From Beijerinckiaceae bacterium (GTDB taxonomy: Bacteria > Pseudomonadota > Alphaproteobacteria > Rhizobiales > Beijerinckiaceae): 64,000 nucleotides of DNA. The stretch lies in assembly GCA_947370975.1 (NCBI GenBank), contig CANBNG010000021.1:1-64000 (forward strand), read 5' to 3'. Shown here one piece after another: positions 42,693 to 50,414 of the stretch (positions are counted from its first letter, which is position 1; each line of letters begins with the position of its first letter). The position numbers and the translations under genes are program-made. Below the pieces are notes generated by a model, which saw nothing but the letters and a program-made list of their open reading frames with translations, made no database searches and had not been told where the DNA came from.

Positions 42693-42820
42693 TGCGAGAC
42701 CCCCGCCCCAACCCTCCCCACAAGGGGGAGGGAGTTAAATTGTGCCTGACATGAAGGTGGTCGCAAGGCATCCGATTCCCCTCCCCCTTGTGGGGAGGGG
42801 TTAGGGGTGGGGGTCTCGCG
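42693..42820. repeat. Palindromic intergenic repeat, family C copy 2
   Basis: GCGAGACCCCCGCCCCAACC at the left is mirrored by GGTTAGGGGTGGGGGTCTCGC-like sequence at the right, and TCCCCACAAGGGGGAGGG is mirrored by CTCCCCCTTGTGGGGAGG. It lies between the binding-protein gene and livH and could form a stable hairpin in the transcript. Confidence 0.8.
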
Positions 42821-42886
42821 CTCTTTGTTGCTAAAGCAAATGGGTAGATGACGACGCGATAAGCGCCTGCAGGAACGGACACGACA

Positions 42887-43747
42887 TTGCTCACCATTCT
42901 TCTCGATGGCATTGCCTATGGCATGCTGCTGTTCATTCTGGCGGTGGGCCTTTGCGTCACGCTGGGGTTGATGAATTTCATCAATCTTGCGCATGGCGCT
43001 TTTGCCATGGCGGGCGGTTATCTCACCATCACCTTGATGCAGCAGTCCGGCGTGCCGTTTCTTGCGTGCCTGCCGGCAGCCTTTCTTTTCAGCGCCGCGC
43101 TTGGTCTCCTCCTGGAGCGCACGCTCTATCGGCATCTTTATGACAAGACGCATCTCGATCAGGTGCTGTTTTCCATCGGCCTCGTGTTCATGGCCATGGC
43201 CATGGTCGATTATGCCTATGGCGCCAACCAGCAGATCGTGAACCTGCCCGATTATCTCACAGGCCGCGTGTCCTTTCTGGGCGCGAGTATCGGCGTCTAT
43301 CGTCTCTTCGTGATCGTCATCTGTGGCCTGCTCGCCGCCGGCCTGCAAATCGTGCTCACCTGCACGCGCTTTGGTTCGCGCCTGCGGGCGGCCGTTGACG
43401 ATGGCCGTGTGGCGCGCGGCATGGGCATCGACGTCACGCGCATTTTCGCAGTCACCTTTGCGGTGGGCTCGGGCCTTGCAGGCCTTGGCGGCGCTTTGGG
43501 CACGGGCATCATCAGTTTCGATCCAACGTTCCCGCTGAAATATATGATCTACTTCCTGATCGTGATTTCGGTGGGCGGCACGACGACGATCACCGGCCCG
43601 TTCCTGGCTGCCATTCTGCTTGGCGTGGCCGATGTGCTCGGCAAATATTACGTGCCTGCCGTTGGCGGCTTCATCATCTACACGATCATGGTGCTCGTGC
43701 TGATCCTGCGGCCGCAAGGCCTGTTCTCGCGCGGCCCGGCCCGTTGA
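42887..43747 (+). CDS. livH: Branched-chain-type ABC permease, LivH-like
   Basis: A 286-residue inner-membrane permease with about eight hydrophobic segments. Signatures: LMNFINLAHGAFAMAGGYL near the N-terminus and ITGPFLAAILLGVADVLGKY near the C-terminus. The start is the TTG at 42887 (TTG CTC ACC), with AGGAAC about 10 nt upstream; a TTG start is uncommon but normal. It pairs with the LivM-like gene 7 bp downstream. Substrate follows from the binding protein and is not known. Confidence 0.92.
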   Translation: MLTILLDGIAYGMLLFILAVGLCVTLGLMNFINLAHGAFAMAGGYLTITLMQQSGVPFLACLPAAFLFSAALGLLLERTLYRHLYDKTHLDQVLFSIGLVFMAMAMVDYAYGANQQIVNLPDYLTGRVSFLGASIGVYRLFVIVICGLLAAGLQIVLTCTRFGSRLRAAVDDGRVARGMGIDVTRIFAVTFAVGSGLAGLGGALGTGIISFDPTFPLKYMIYFLIVISVGGTTTITGPFLAAILLGVADVLGKYYVPAVGGFIIYTIMVLVLILRPQGLFSRGPAR

Positions 43748-43754
43748 GGCATTC

Positions 43755-44792
43755 ATGACCGACCAGACACATTCCACCAAACCATCGCCTGAGGCGGTTG
43801 CTGCGCGCGCCGTGCTGCTTGGCCGCGCGCGCTGGGGCCTGCCTGAAATTGCGTTCTGGGCGATTGCCTTTGGCGCGTTCTTTTTCATGCCGACGAAATT
43901 GTCGCTGCTGAGCGAGATCGCCATTCTGGGCCTGCTCGCGCTCTCCATCGATCTCGTGCTGGGTTACGCCGGCATTGTCACGCTGGGGCAGGGCGCGTTC
44001 TTTGGCATTGGCGCTTATGCGGCAGGCCTTGCCGCCAAATATGGCGCGGGCGCAGCTCCCTGGAGCGATCCGCTGCTGGGCCTTCTGATTGCAGGCGCGG
44101 CTGCGGGCCTCATTGGCCTGCTCACCAGTTTTCTCGTGCTGCGCGGCTCCGATCTTACGCGCCTCATGGTGACGCTGGGCGTTGCCTTGATTGTCGATGA
44201 ACTCGTCAACCAGATGAAATGGCTCACCGGCGGCTCGGATGGTTTGCAGGGCGTGTTGCCAGCACCCGTGCTCGGTGTCTGGGATTTCGATCTCTACGGC
44301 AAGACCGCCTATCTCTATGCGCTGGGCGTGCTCTTCGTGCTGTTCGTGATTGCGCGCGCGATTGTGAAATCGCCCTTCGGTCTGTCGCTGCAGGCGATCA
44401 AGGGCAATCCGCTGCGCGCGCGCGCCATCGGCATGCCGGTCAATGGACGGCTCGTTGCAATTTACACGCTTGCCTCTGTCTATGCGGGCATTGCAGGCGG
44501 ACTTGCCGCGCAGACGACGCAATTTGCATCCCCCGATTATGTCGCCTTCCATCGCTCGGCGGACGCGCTGCTGATGCTGGTGTTTGGCGGCGCGGGCCAT
44601 CTTTATGGCGGGCTTATCGGCTCGATCATTTTCCGCGCGATGCAGGATTATCTCGGCAATATCACGCCCCAATATTGGCAGTTCTGGCTTGGCCTGACAC
44701 TGGTGGCGCTGGTGCTTTTCGTGCGGGGCGGCATTCTTGGCCTGTTTGCCAAAATGCGCGACCGCGTGCTGCGCAAGGGAGAGCCCGCATGA
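43755..44792 (+). CDS. livM: Branched-chain-type ABC permease, LivM-like
   Basis: A 345-residue permease with about nine membrane segments. The LivM signature GYAGIVTLGQGAFFGIGAYA is near residue 75, and the C-terminal region has FASPDYVAFHRSADALLMLV and GAGHLYGGLIGSIIF. It has a 35-residue soluble N-terminal extension, longer than most. Its stop overlaps the livG start (ATGA at 44789-44792). Confidence 0.93.
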   Translation: MTDQTHSTKPSPEAVAARAVLLGRARWGLPEIAFWAIAFGAFFFMPTKLSLLSEIAILGLLALSIDLVLGYAGIVTLGQGAFFGIGAYAAGLAAKYGAGAAPWSDPLLGLLIAGAAAGLIGLLTSFLVLRGSDLTRLMVTLGVALIVDELVNQMKWLTGGSDGLQGVLPAPVLGVWDFDLYGKTAYLYALGVLFVLFVIARAIVKSPFGLSLQAIKGNPLRARAIGMPVNGRLVAIYTLASVYAGIAGGLAAQTTQFASPDYVAFHRSADALLMLVFGGAGHLYGGLIGSIIFRAMQDYLGNITPQYWQFWLGLTLVALVLFVRGGILGLFAKMRDRVLRKGEPA

Positions 44793-45550
44793 GCGCGCCG
44801 ATCGTGCTTGAATCGCGCCAGCTGGTGAAGCGCTTCGGCGGCATTCTGGCGACCGATCATGTCGACTTCCGCCTGCCCGAGGGCGCGCGCCATGCGCTCA
44901 TCGGCCCCAATGGCGCGGGCAAGACGACCTTCGTCAATCAGCTCTCGGGCGTGCTCAAGCCAACGTCTGGCGAAATCTGGCTCGGTGGCGTCGATGTCAC
45001 CGACTGGTCGGCGCGCCGGCGCGCCCATGCGGGCCTCGCGCGCACCTTCCAGATCAACCAGCTCTTTGCCGATCTCACGCCGATCGAGACTCTCGTTCTC
45101 ACCATTGCCGAGCGCGAGAATGCGGGCTGGGCGTGCATGCGCGCCGTGGGCGCGCGGACCGATTTCGTCACCGAGGCCGTGCAGCTTCTGGAGCAGCTCG
45201 GCATTGGCGAGATTGCTCATACGCGCGTCGGCCAGCTTGCCTATGGCAAGCAACGTCTGCTCGAAATCGCAGTCGCGCTGGCGCAAAAACCCAAAGTGCT
45301 GCTGCTCGATGAACCCGCCGCCGGCGTGCCCGAACATGAGCGCGAGCAAATTCTCGATGTCGTTGCAGCGCTGCCCTCATCCGTCGCGCTGATCCTTATC
45401 GAGCATGACATGCATCTCGTGTTCCGCTTCGCGAAATCGATCTCCGTGCTCGTCAATGGCGGGCTCTTCGTGGAGGGCACGCCCGAAGAGATTGCCAATG
45501 ATCCGCGTGTGCGCCAAGTCTACCTCGGCGAGGAGGCCGTGCATGTCTGA
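44789..45550 (+). CDS. livG: Branched-chain-type ABC ATPase, LivG-like
   Basis: A 253-residue ABC ATPase. Walker A GPNGAGKTT, Walker B VLLLDEPAAG, a LivG-style signature LAYGKQRLLEIA in place of LSGGQ, and the switch histidine in LILIEHDMHL. Full length. It energises the LivHM-type permease. Its stop codon lies inside the livF start region. Confidence 0.93.
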   Translation: MSAPIVLESRQLVKRFGGILATDHVDFRLPEGARHALIGPNGAGKTTFVNQLSGVLKPTSGEIWLGGVDVTDWSARRRAHAGLARTFQINQLFADLTPIETLVLTIAERENAGWACMRAVGARTDFVTEAVQLLEQLGIGEIAHTRVGQLAYGKQRLLEIAVALAQKPKVLLLDEPAAGVPEHEREQILDVVAALPSSVALILIEHDMHLVFRFAKSISVLVNGGLFVEGTPEEIANDPRVRQVYLGEEAVHV

Positions 45551-46301
45551 GAAAAACATGTCTGAGAAAAACATGTCTGATCTCCTCACGCTCGATGGCA
45601 TTGGTGCTGGTTATGGCGAGGCGCAGGTGCTTGCCGACATTTCGTTCTCGCTTGCAGAGGGCGAGGCGCTGGCGCTGCTGGGGCGCAACGGCACCGGCAA
45701 GACCACGCTCATCAACACCATCATGGGACTCACGCGCCGTCGCGCGGGCACAATTGTCTTCAATGGCCGCGATATCACCAGATTGCGGCCCGATCAGCGC
45801 GCGCTTGCCGGCATCGGCTGGGTGCCGCAGGAGCGCAATATTTTCCGCTCGCTGAGCGTGGAGGAAAATATCACCGCCGTGCTCACGCCGGGCCCGTGGG
45901 ATCTGGAACGGATTTTCGGCCTGTTTCCGCGCCTTGCCGAGCGGCGGCGCAATCTGGGCACGCAATTGTCTGGCGGCGAGCAGCAGATGCTTGCGGTCGG
46001 CCGCGCGCTGGCGCTCAACCCGCGCCTGCTGTTGCTTGATGAGCCGCTGGAGGGGCTTGCTCCGATCATCGTGGATGAGCTGCTTGCGGCGCTTCGGCGC
46101 ATCGTCGTCGAGGAGAAGATGGCGGCCATCATCGTGGAACAAAGCGCGCGCAAGATTTTGCCGCTGACCGAGCGGGCGATTATTCTCGACCGCGGGACGA
46201 TTGCCCATCAGGGACCGTCTCCCGAATTGGCCGCAGATGCGGTAAGACTGGCCTCACTGCTGGGAGTCGCGGGCAAGCCCGGGGCGGACGCACGACATTA
46301 A
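45543..46301 (+). CDS. livF: Branched-chain-type ABC ATPase, LivF-like
   Basis: A 252-residue ABC ATPase. Walker A GRNGTGKTT, signature LSGGEQQMLAVGRAL, Walker B LLLLDEPLEG. It is LivF-type, partner of LivG. The N-terminus is odd: MSEKNMSEKNMSDLL arises from a 15-bp direct repeat (45543-45557, 45558-45572), giving three in-frame ATGs at 45543, 45558 and 45573. The conserved part starts after the third. The first ATG overlaps the livG stop. Any of the three may be used. Confidence 0.92.
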   Translation: MSEKNMSEKNMSDLLTLDGIGAGYGEAQVLADISFSLAEGEALALLGRNGTGKTTLINTIMGLTRRRAGTIVFNGRDITRLRPDQRALAGIGWVPQERNIFRSLSVEENITAVLTPGPWDLERIFGLFPRLAERRRNLGTQLSGGEQQMLAVGRALALNPRLLLLDEPLEGLAPIIVDELLAALRRIVVEEKMAAIIVEQSARKILPLTERAIILDRGTIAHQGPSPELAADAVRLASLLGVAGKPGADARH

Positions 46302-46336
46302 TGGGTTCTGATAAACCCGCCTTTGGAGGATGAAAC

Positions 46337-47443
46337 ATGCAACGCACCAAGCCGCCCTTCCGGGCCGATCACGTTGGCTCGCTTCTGCGCTCTGCGGCGC
46401 TCAAGGATGCGCGCATCAAGCACGCGCGGGGCGATATTTCGGATTCCGATCTTCTGGCGACTGAAAATGTCGAGATCCGCAAGGTTATCGCCAAGCAGGA
46501 AGAGATCGGCCTGCAGTCGATCACCGACGGCGAATTCCGCCGCGCCTGGTGGCATTTCGACTTCCTCGGCCATCTGCAGGGCGTCGAGCTGATCGATGTC
46601 GACCAGGGCATCCAGTTCTCGGGCGTGCAGACCAAGGCGCAGGCCCCGCGCGTGATGGAGCGTGTCGATTTCGCCGACCATCCGATGCTCGATCATTTTA
46701 AATTCCTGCGCGCCAACACCAACCGCACGCCGAAAATGACCATCCCCAGCCCCTCGATGCTGCATTATCGCGGCGGCCGGAAGATGATCAACATGGGCGT
46801 CTATCCGAAGATGGACGATTTTTACCATGACCTCGGACAGGCCTATCACAAGGCCGTGCAGGCCTTTGCCGCCGAGGGCTGCCGCTATCTCCAGCTCGAC
46901 GATTGCAGCTTCGCCTATCTCTGCGATCCCGAGCAACGCAAGATGCTGGCTGCCCGTGGGGATGACCCGGAGAAGCAGGGCCAGATCTATGCCGGCATGA
47001 TCAACGCCGCCATTGCGGGGCGTCCCGCCGACATGGCGATCACCATGCATCTCTGCCGTGGCAATTTCCGCTCGACCTTCGTGGCGTCCGGCGGCTACGA
47101 GCCGATTGCCGATCTCCTGTTCAACCAGGTGAATGCCGACGGCTATTTCATGGAATGGGACAATGACCGCGCCGGCGGTTTCGAGCCCCTGCGCTTCCTG
47201 CCCAAGGGCAAGACGGTGGTGCTGGGCCTCGTGACGTCAAAGACGGGCGTGCTCGAAACCCGCGACGACCTCCTTCGCCGCATCGAAGAAGCCTCAAAAT
47301 TCGCCCCCCTCGACCAGCTCTGCCTCTCGCCGCAATGCGGCTTCGCCTCAACCGAAGAGGGCAATACGCTCGCCGAGGAAGAGCAATGGGCAAAGCTGAA
47401 GCTCGTGGTGGACGTCGCCAAGGAGGTCTGGGGGACAGCGTGA
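46337..47443 (+). CDS. Cobalamin-independent methionine synthase (MetE) C-domain-like protein
   Basis: A 368-residue protein matching the C-terminal catalytic domain of MetE. Zinc ligands are conserved: H238 and C240 (MHLCRGN), E273 (GYFMEWD) and C334 (SPQCGFA). It lacks the N-terminal MetE domain, as in the stand-alone methionine-synthase-II-like proteins. These methyl-transfer enzymes use a folate or other methyl donor and a thiol acceptor. Located 35 bp after livF and followed by a terminator, it is the last gene of the transporter operon. Its real reaction is unknown; a link to a methylated substrate imported by the transporter is an inference. Confidence 0.85.
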   Translation: MQRTKPPFRADHVGSLLRSAALKDARIKHARGDISDSDLLATENVEIRKVIAKQEEIGLQSITDGEFRRAWWHFDFLGHLQGVELIDVDQGIQFSGVQTKAQAPRVMERVDFADHPMLDHFKFLRANTNRTPKMTIPSPSMLHYRGGRKMINMGVYPKMDDFYHDLGQAYHKAVQAFAAEGCRYLQLDDCSFAYLCDPEQRKMLAARGDDPEKQGQIYAGMINAAIAGRPADMAITMHLCRGNFRSTFVASGGYEPIADLLFNQVNADGYFMEWDNDRAGGFEPLRFLPKGKTVVLGLVTSKTGVLETRDDLLRRIEEASKFAPLDQLCLSPQCGFASTEEGNTLAEEEQWAKLKLVVDVAKEVWGTA

Positions 47444-47474
47444 GCTGGAACTCGGCCAATTGACGAACAGGAAG

Positions 47475-47505
47475 GGCCGCCCCATTGTGGGCGGCCTTTT
47501 TATTT
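47475..47505 (+). terminator. Rho-independent terminator after the transporter operon
   Basis: GGCCGCCC at 47475-47482 pairs with GGGCGGCC at 47489-47496 around a 6-nt loop, followed by TTTTT. It ends the livK-H-M-G-F/MetE-like transcript. It sits only 13 bp before the ATG of the AT-rich orphan gene. Confidence 0.88.
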
Positions 47506-47517
47506 GGTGATTTACTC

Positions 47518-48156
47518 ATGTTTCTATTTTTTTCGTTTGCCCTAGCTCTTATCGCTTCACTGTTTCCCTTGCCTTCAATTGCTCAACAAGGTTTTGAGCA
47601 GTCACTTTCGCCATACCTAGGAACCATAAATGTAAGTTCGAGCCCAGCTTATGCTGGCGGTGAGCTTACAGGTTGCCACCTTGAGTTCGGAGCGCTAGTG
47701 CGCGATTGGACTTATCGAAAGGGTGCATTTCTACGGGTCGGAGGCGCTGTCGGAATATCGGGTGCCAACAAGAAACTGGTAGTAACCCTCAAGACCATTG
47801 TTCATGAACTAGATCCTGTGACTGGGAATTTTGTTCCATCACCTCCGGCGAGCGCCTACTTCATTGATGGAGCTAGAACAACCAAGAGCACGCTTGTGGG
47901 AAATTATCCGTCGGACACTCCAGGAGGATTGTTCTCTGTTTTCCAACTTGTACCCTCAGCCGAATTAGTGATGTCCGGACTATCCGAGGGAAAGATCACA
48001 ACTGGTTTTGCTAGGATATTGGGCGGAAAAGATATTTTAGTATCTATCGAGACCGACGTCGAGGATACAACTCCTCAAGGAGTGCGAGTTAGATCGCAGC
48101 GTATGGTAGATGATTTTTTCGGGTGTGTTGTTCCACTTTTAAACACGAATAAGTAG
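47518..48156 (+). CDS. AT-rich orphan gene, predicted secreted protein
   Basis: Not recognised. A 212-residue protein starting at ATG 47518. Residues 1-22 (MFLFFSFALALIASLFPLPS) form a signal peptide, and cleavage after SIAQ is plausible. The mature part has GTINVSSSPAYAGGELTGCH, KKLVVTLKTIVHELDP and FQLVPSAELVMSGLSEGKIT, suggesting a beta-rich exported protein with two cysteines far apart. The base composition is visibly AT-richer than all neighbours and codons such as ATA and TTA are used, which suggests recent acquisition. It starts 13 bp after a terminator with no promoter visible between. No hit family by eye. Confidence 0.7.
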   Translation: MFLFFSFALALIASLFPLPSIAQQGFEQSLSPYLGTINVSSSPAYAGGELTGCHLEFGALVRDWTYRKGAFLRVGGAVGISGANKKLVVTLKTIVHELDPVTGNFVPSPPASAYFIDGARTTKSTLVGNYPSDTPGGLFSVFQLVPSAELVMSGLSEGKITTGFARILGGKDILVSIETDVEDTTPQGVRVRSQRMVDDFFGCVVPLLNTNK

Positions 48157-48189
48157 CTTATTCTGATCGTATTGGGTGAGGGCGTTATT

Positions 48190-48534
48190 ATGGGCAAAGT
48201 TCAATTCATCCGGGCATCTGAAGAAGAGTACGAAGCGCTGCTTGATGCTGCCGATGCGGCGCATGCGCGTGAGGCCATGGCTGCCGTGGCGCGCGGTGAA
48301 CTTGAGACCCTGTCGTCAGAAGAAGTGGACGCCTTTCTCGATGCTGCGACACCGCTGGCGTTCTGGCGCGGCAAGCGCAAGCTGACGCAGGCCGTGCTGG
48401 CGCATCGCGTCGGCATTTCGCAAAGCTATCTGGCGGGTCTCGAAAAGGGCAAGCGCAAGGGCGATCCGGCGCTGTTCCTGAAACTGGCGCGCGCGCTCAA
48501 TGTGCCGATGGAAGCATTGGTGGCGGAGGACTGA
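48190..48534 (+). CDS. XRE-family helix-turn-helix regulator
   Basis: A 114-residue protein. The C-terminal HTH is LTQAVLAHRVGISQSYLAGL followed by LFLKLARALNVPMEALVAED. The N-terminal VQFIRASEEEYEALLDAADA is an extension like those of antitoxin-type XRE proteins. Start ATG 48190, within the 5-prime end of a longer frame from 48172. It converges with hicB of the second HicAB system (gap 10 bp). Partner toxin is not visible, so a role as a solo regulator or an antitoxin of another system is open. Confidence 0.82.
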   Translation: MGKVQFIRASEEEYEALLDAADAAHAREAMAAVARGELETLSSEEVDAFLDAATPLAFWRGKRKLTQAVLAHRVGISQSYLAGLEKGKRKGDPALFLKLARALNVPMEALVAED

Positions 48535-48544
48535 AACGCCAGCA

Positions 48545-48901
48545 TCAGCCGGCGCGGCGCAACGAGGGCGGCGATGCAAGCTCGAGCCTCTGCGCCATCG
48601 CCCGCTCAGTCCACGCATTCAGCGAAAGACCTTCATTCGCCGCGGCCATTGCAGCTCGCCGATGCAGGTCGGGCGAGACACGCACGTTGAAAGAGCCCTT
48701 GAACGGCCGGTTCGGCTCCTTGCCGACCTCCGTGCATGTCGCAAGATAATCGTCCACGAGTGCTTCGAAAGCCTTCTGCGCATCTGCTGCGGAATCGCAT
48801 TCCGTCGTGATGAGATCGTCGACATGCAGGATTTGCAGCACAAGCGTACCGTCCTCATAAACGACCGAGCCCTGATAGTCCTTGTAGCGCAACGTCGTCA
48901 T
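48545..48901 (-). CDS. hicB: HicB family antitoxin, system 2
   Basis: A 118-residue HicB-type protein. The N-terminal domain MTTLRYKDYQGSVVYEDGTL plus ECDSAADAQKAFEALVDDYL is the partial RNase H-like part, and the C-terminus FKGSFNVRVSPDLHRRAAMA plus LSLNAWTERAMAQRL is a ribbon-helix-helix domain. Start ATG 48901 overlaps the hicA stop by 4 bp. It belongs to the HicB subtype that pairs with GSSR-type HicA toxins. Confidence 0.9.
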   Translation of the reverse strand: MTTLRYKDYQGSVVYEDGTLVLQILHVDDLITTECDSAADAQKAFEALVDDYLATCTEVGKEPNRPFKGSFNVRVSPDLHRRAAMAAANEGLSLNAWTERAMAQRLELASPPSLRRAG

Positions 48902-49146
48902 AGCAATCCTCGCGCGTTCAGATGGTCCTGCAATCTTTTCACCATGGCGGGCTGCATCACCCCGGCATGCGGTTCGTGCAGCATGATCATGTCGTCCCTG
49001 GCCGCGCTGAAGAACTTTCTGGAGGAACCACCTCCCGATTTCACCAGCGCATATCCGAGTGTCAGAATCAGCCTCTCGAAATCCCGGTAGGGGAAAGGGC
49101 CCCGGCAAGCCCGAAAGGCAGCAATCATCTTCTCGGAGCGGGTCAT
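48898..49146 (-). CDS. hicA: HicA family toxin, system 2 (GSSR subtype)
   Basis: An 82-residue HicA-type protein: MTRSEKMIAAFRACRGPFPY then LTLGYALVKSGGGSSRKFF and LHEPHAGVMQPAMVKRLQDH. The usual catalytic GSH is replaced by GSSR, but a later HEPH supplies a histidine, a pattern seen in one subgroup of annotated HicA proteins. It is upstream of hicB and overlaps it by 4 bp. Whether it is active cannot be judged from sequence. Confidence 0.85.
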   Translation of the reverse strand: MTRSEKMIAAFRACRGPFPYRDFERLILTLGYALVKSGGGSSRKFFSAARDDMIMLHEPHAGVMQPAMVKRLQDHLNARGLL

Positions 49147-49422
49147 GGCGTCTCATCGGACATAGCCCCGAGTGCAACTGAAATATAGTTGCATATTGTC
49201 CGCGGGGCAAGCGCAAAGCAATTTGTACAGCTTAAGCTATCGCGCCCTAAATGGAAGAGTCTTGCCCATATCCGCGGTGTCGACCTGCTCGCTTTGTTCT
49301 CATGAATGATTGCCGCGTCGCTTTCGCTCCCCGCAATCATGGCAATACAGAATCCCGCATCCCGCGATTCCAAACCACGCCCTTGAGCCACATCAAAGAC
49401 AAGCTCGTGGCCATACCTGAGG

Positions 49423-49451
49423 TTGAACCCCGCCCGGTGGCTCTTTATAAT
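49423..49451 (+). promoter_or_regulatory. pcaI operon promoter (sigma-70 type)
   Basis: TTGAAC at 49423-49428, a spacer of exactly 17 bp, then TATAAT at 49446-49451, a near-consensus promoter 109 bp upstream of pcaI. It is followed directly by the operator candidates at 49452 and 49471. Confidence 0.7.
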
Positions 49452-49466
49452 GTTCACCATCCGAAT
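49452..49466 (+). promoter_or_regulatory. Candidate IclR operator at pcaI, first copy
   Basis: GTTCACCATCCGAAT, GTTC-N7-GAAT, immediately after the -10 TATAAT, so it would cover the transcription start. It starts 19 bp before the second copy. Confidence 0.5.
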
Positions 49467-49470
49467 GATT

Positions 49471-49485
49471 GTTCGCATAGTGAAC
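49471..49485 (+). promoter_or_regulatory. Candidate IclR operator at pcaI, second copy
   Basis: GTTCGCATAGTGAAC, an inverted repeat GTTC-N7-GAAC. The GTTCGC half matches the sites near iclR, also spaced by 19 bp. Placement downstream of the -10 suits either repression or effector-switched activation. Confidence 0.55.
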
Positions 49486-49559
49486 TAACGGGCTCGACCA
49501 GTCTCTCGATGGGCTGGCGGCGGGAAGGGCGGCTCAAACCGCCACGAAGGAAACACAGG

Positions 49560-50414
49560 ATGGCGAAATTCTTGGACCTTGCCGAAGCGGTCGCGGAAAA
49601 TATCCGCGATGGCGACGCAGTGGCGATGGAAGGCTTCACGCATCTCATTCCCTTTGCTGCGGGACATGAGGTGATCCGTCAGGGCCGCAAACATCTCACC
49701 CTCATCCGCATGACGCCGGACCTGATCTACGATCAGCTCATCGGCATGGGCTGCGCTGACAAGCTCGTCTTTTCCTGGGGCGGCAATCCAGGCGTGGGCT
49801 CCACGCACCGCATCCGCGATGCGGTTGAAAATGGCTGGCCCCATCAGCTCGCGATTGAAGAACATTCCCATGCCGCAATGGCCAATGCCTATGAGGCTGG
49901 CGCATCGAACCTGCCTTTTGCGGTTCTGCGCGGCTATATCGGCGTCGATCTGCCCAAGGTCAATCCGAAGATCAAGAGCGTGACCTGCCCCTATACGGGC
50001 GAAGTGCTGGCAACCGTGCCGGCGCATCGTCCCGATGTCGGCATCATCCATGCCCAGCGCGCAGACCGCGAAGGCAATGTGCTCATCGAGGGCATTACCG
50101 GGTGCCAGAAGGAAGTGGTGCTGGCCTCAAGGCGCACCATCGTCACGGTGGAAGAAGTGGTCGACACGCTCGGCGCGCCGTCCTTCAATTCGACCGTGCT
50201 GCCGCATTGGACGATTGGCGCGATCAGCGTTGTGCCCGGTGGCGCGCATCCCTCTTACGCGCAGGGTTATTACACGCGCGACAATTCCTTCTACATCGCC
50301 TGGGACAAGATTTCGCGCGAGCGTGAAAGCTTCCTCGCCTGGATGAAGGACAATGTTCTCGACAAGACGCCGGCCGCTTTCGCGGTACATGCCAAGAAGG
50401 GGAGCGCCGCGTGA
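49560..50414 (+). CDS. pcaI: 3-oxoadipate CoA-transferase subunit A
   Basis: A 284-residue family I CoA-transferase subunit A (CatI/PcaI type). With PcaJ it transfers CoA from succinyl-CoA to 3-oxoadipate in the beta-ketoadipate pathway. The family start is MAKFLDLAEAVAENIRDGDA and the fold motif GFTHLIPFAAGHEVIRQ follows. ATG 49560 is preceded by GAAGGAAACACAGG; the frame open upstream from 49251 lacks similarity. Its stop overlaps the pcaJ start (TGATG at 50412-50416). First gene of pcaIJHG, with a strong promoter and candidate operators. Confidence 0.93.
   Translation: MAKFLDLAEAVAENIRDGDAVAMEGFTHLIPFAAGHEVIRQGRKHLTLIRMTPDLIYDQLIGMGCADKLVFSWGGNPGVGSTHRIRDAVENGWPHQLAIEEHSHAAMANAYEAGASNLPFAVLRGYIGVDLPKVNPKIKSVTCPYTGEVLATVPAHRPDVGIIHAQRADREGNVLIEGITGCQKEVVLASRRTIVTVEEVVDTLGAPSFNSTVLPHWTIGAISVVPGGAHPSYAQGYYTRDNSFYIAWDKISRERESFLAWMKDNVLDKTPAAFAVHAKKGSAA

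Larger units (their letters stand above)
49147..49559. other. Intergenic region between hicA and pcaI, 413 bp
   Basis: Contains a direct repeat of TATAGTTGCATATTG near 49181-49198 in the hicA upstream region, a decayed half of repeat family A near 49309-49340, and the pcaI promoter and operator candidates described separately. The remainder of 49200-49420 shows no gene I can support: the forward frame that reaches pcaI from 49251 has no family similarity before 49560. Confidence 0.7.

Noticed and set aside
41365..42912. A 515-residue minus-strand frame opposite the binding-protein gene
   Set aside because: Antisense; the plus strand has a clear signal peptide and family motifs, and this frame crosses the family C repeat.
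49452..49485. The GTTC pattern at pcaI as a LexA box
   Set aside because: The LexA box needs GTTC-N7-GTTC direct repeats. Here the units are GTTC-N7-GAAT and GTTC-N7-GAAC, and the two GTTC copies are 19 bp apart, which fits an IclR-type site better.
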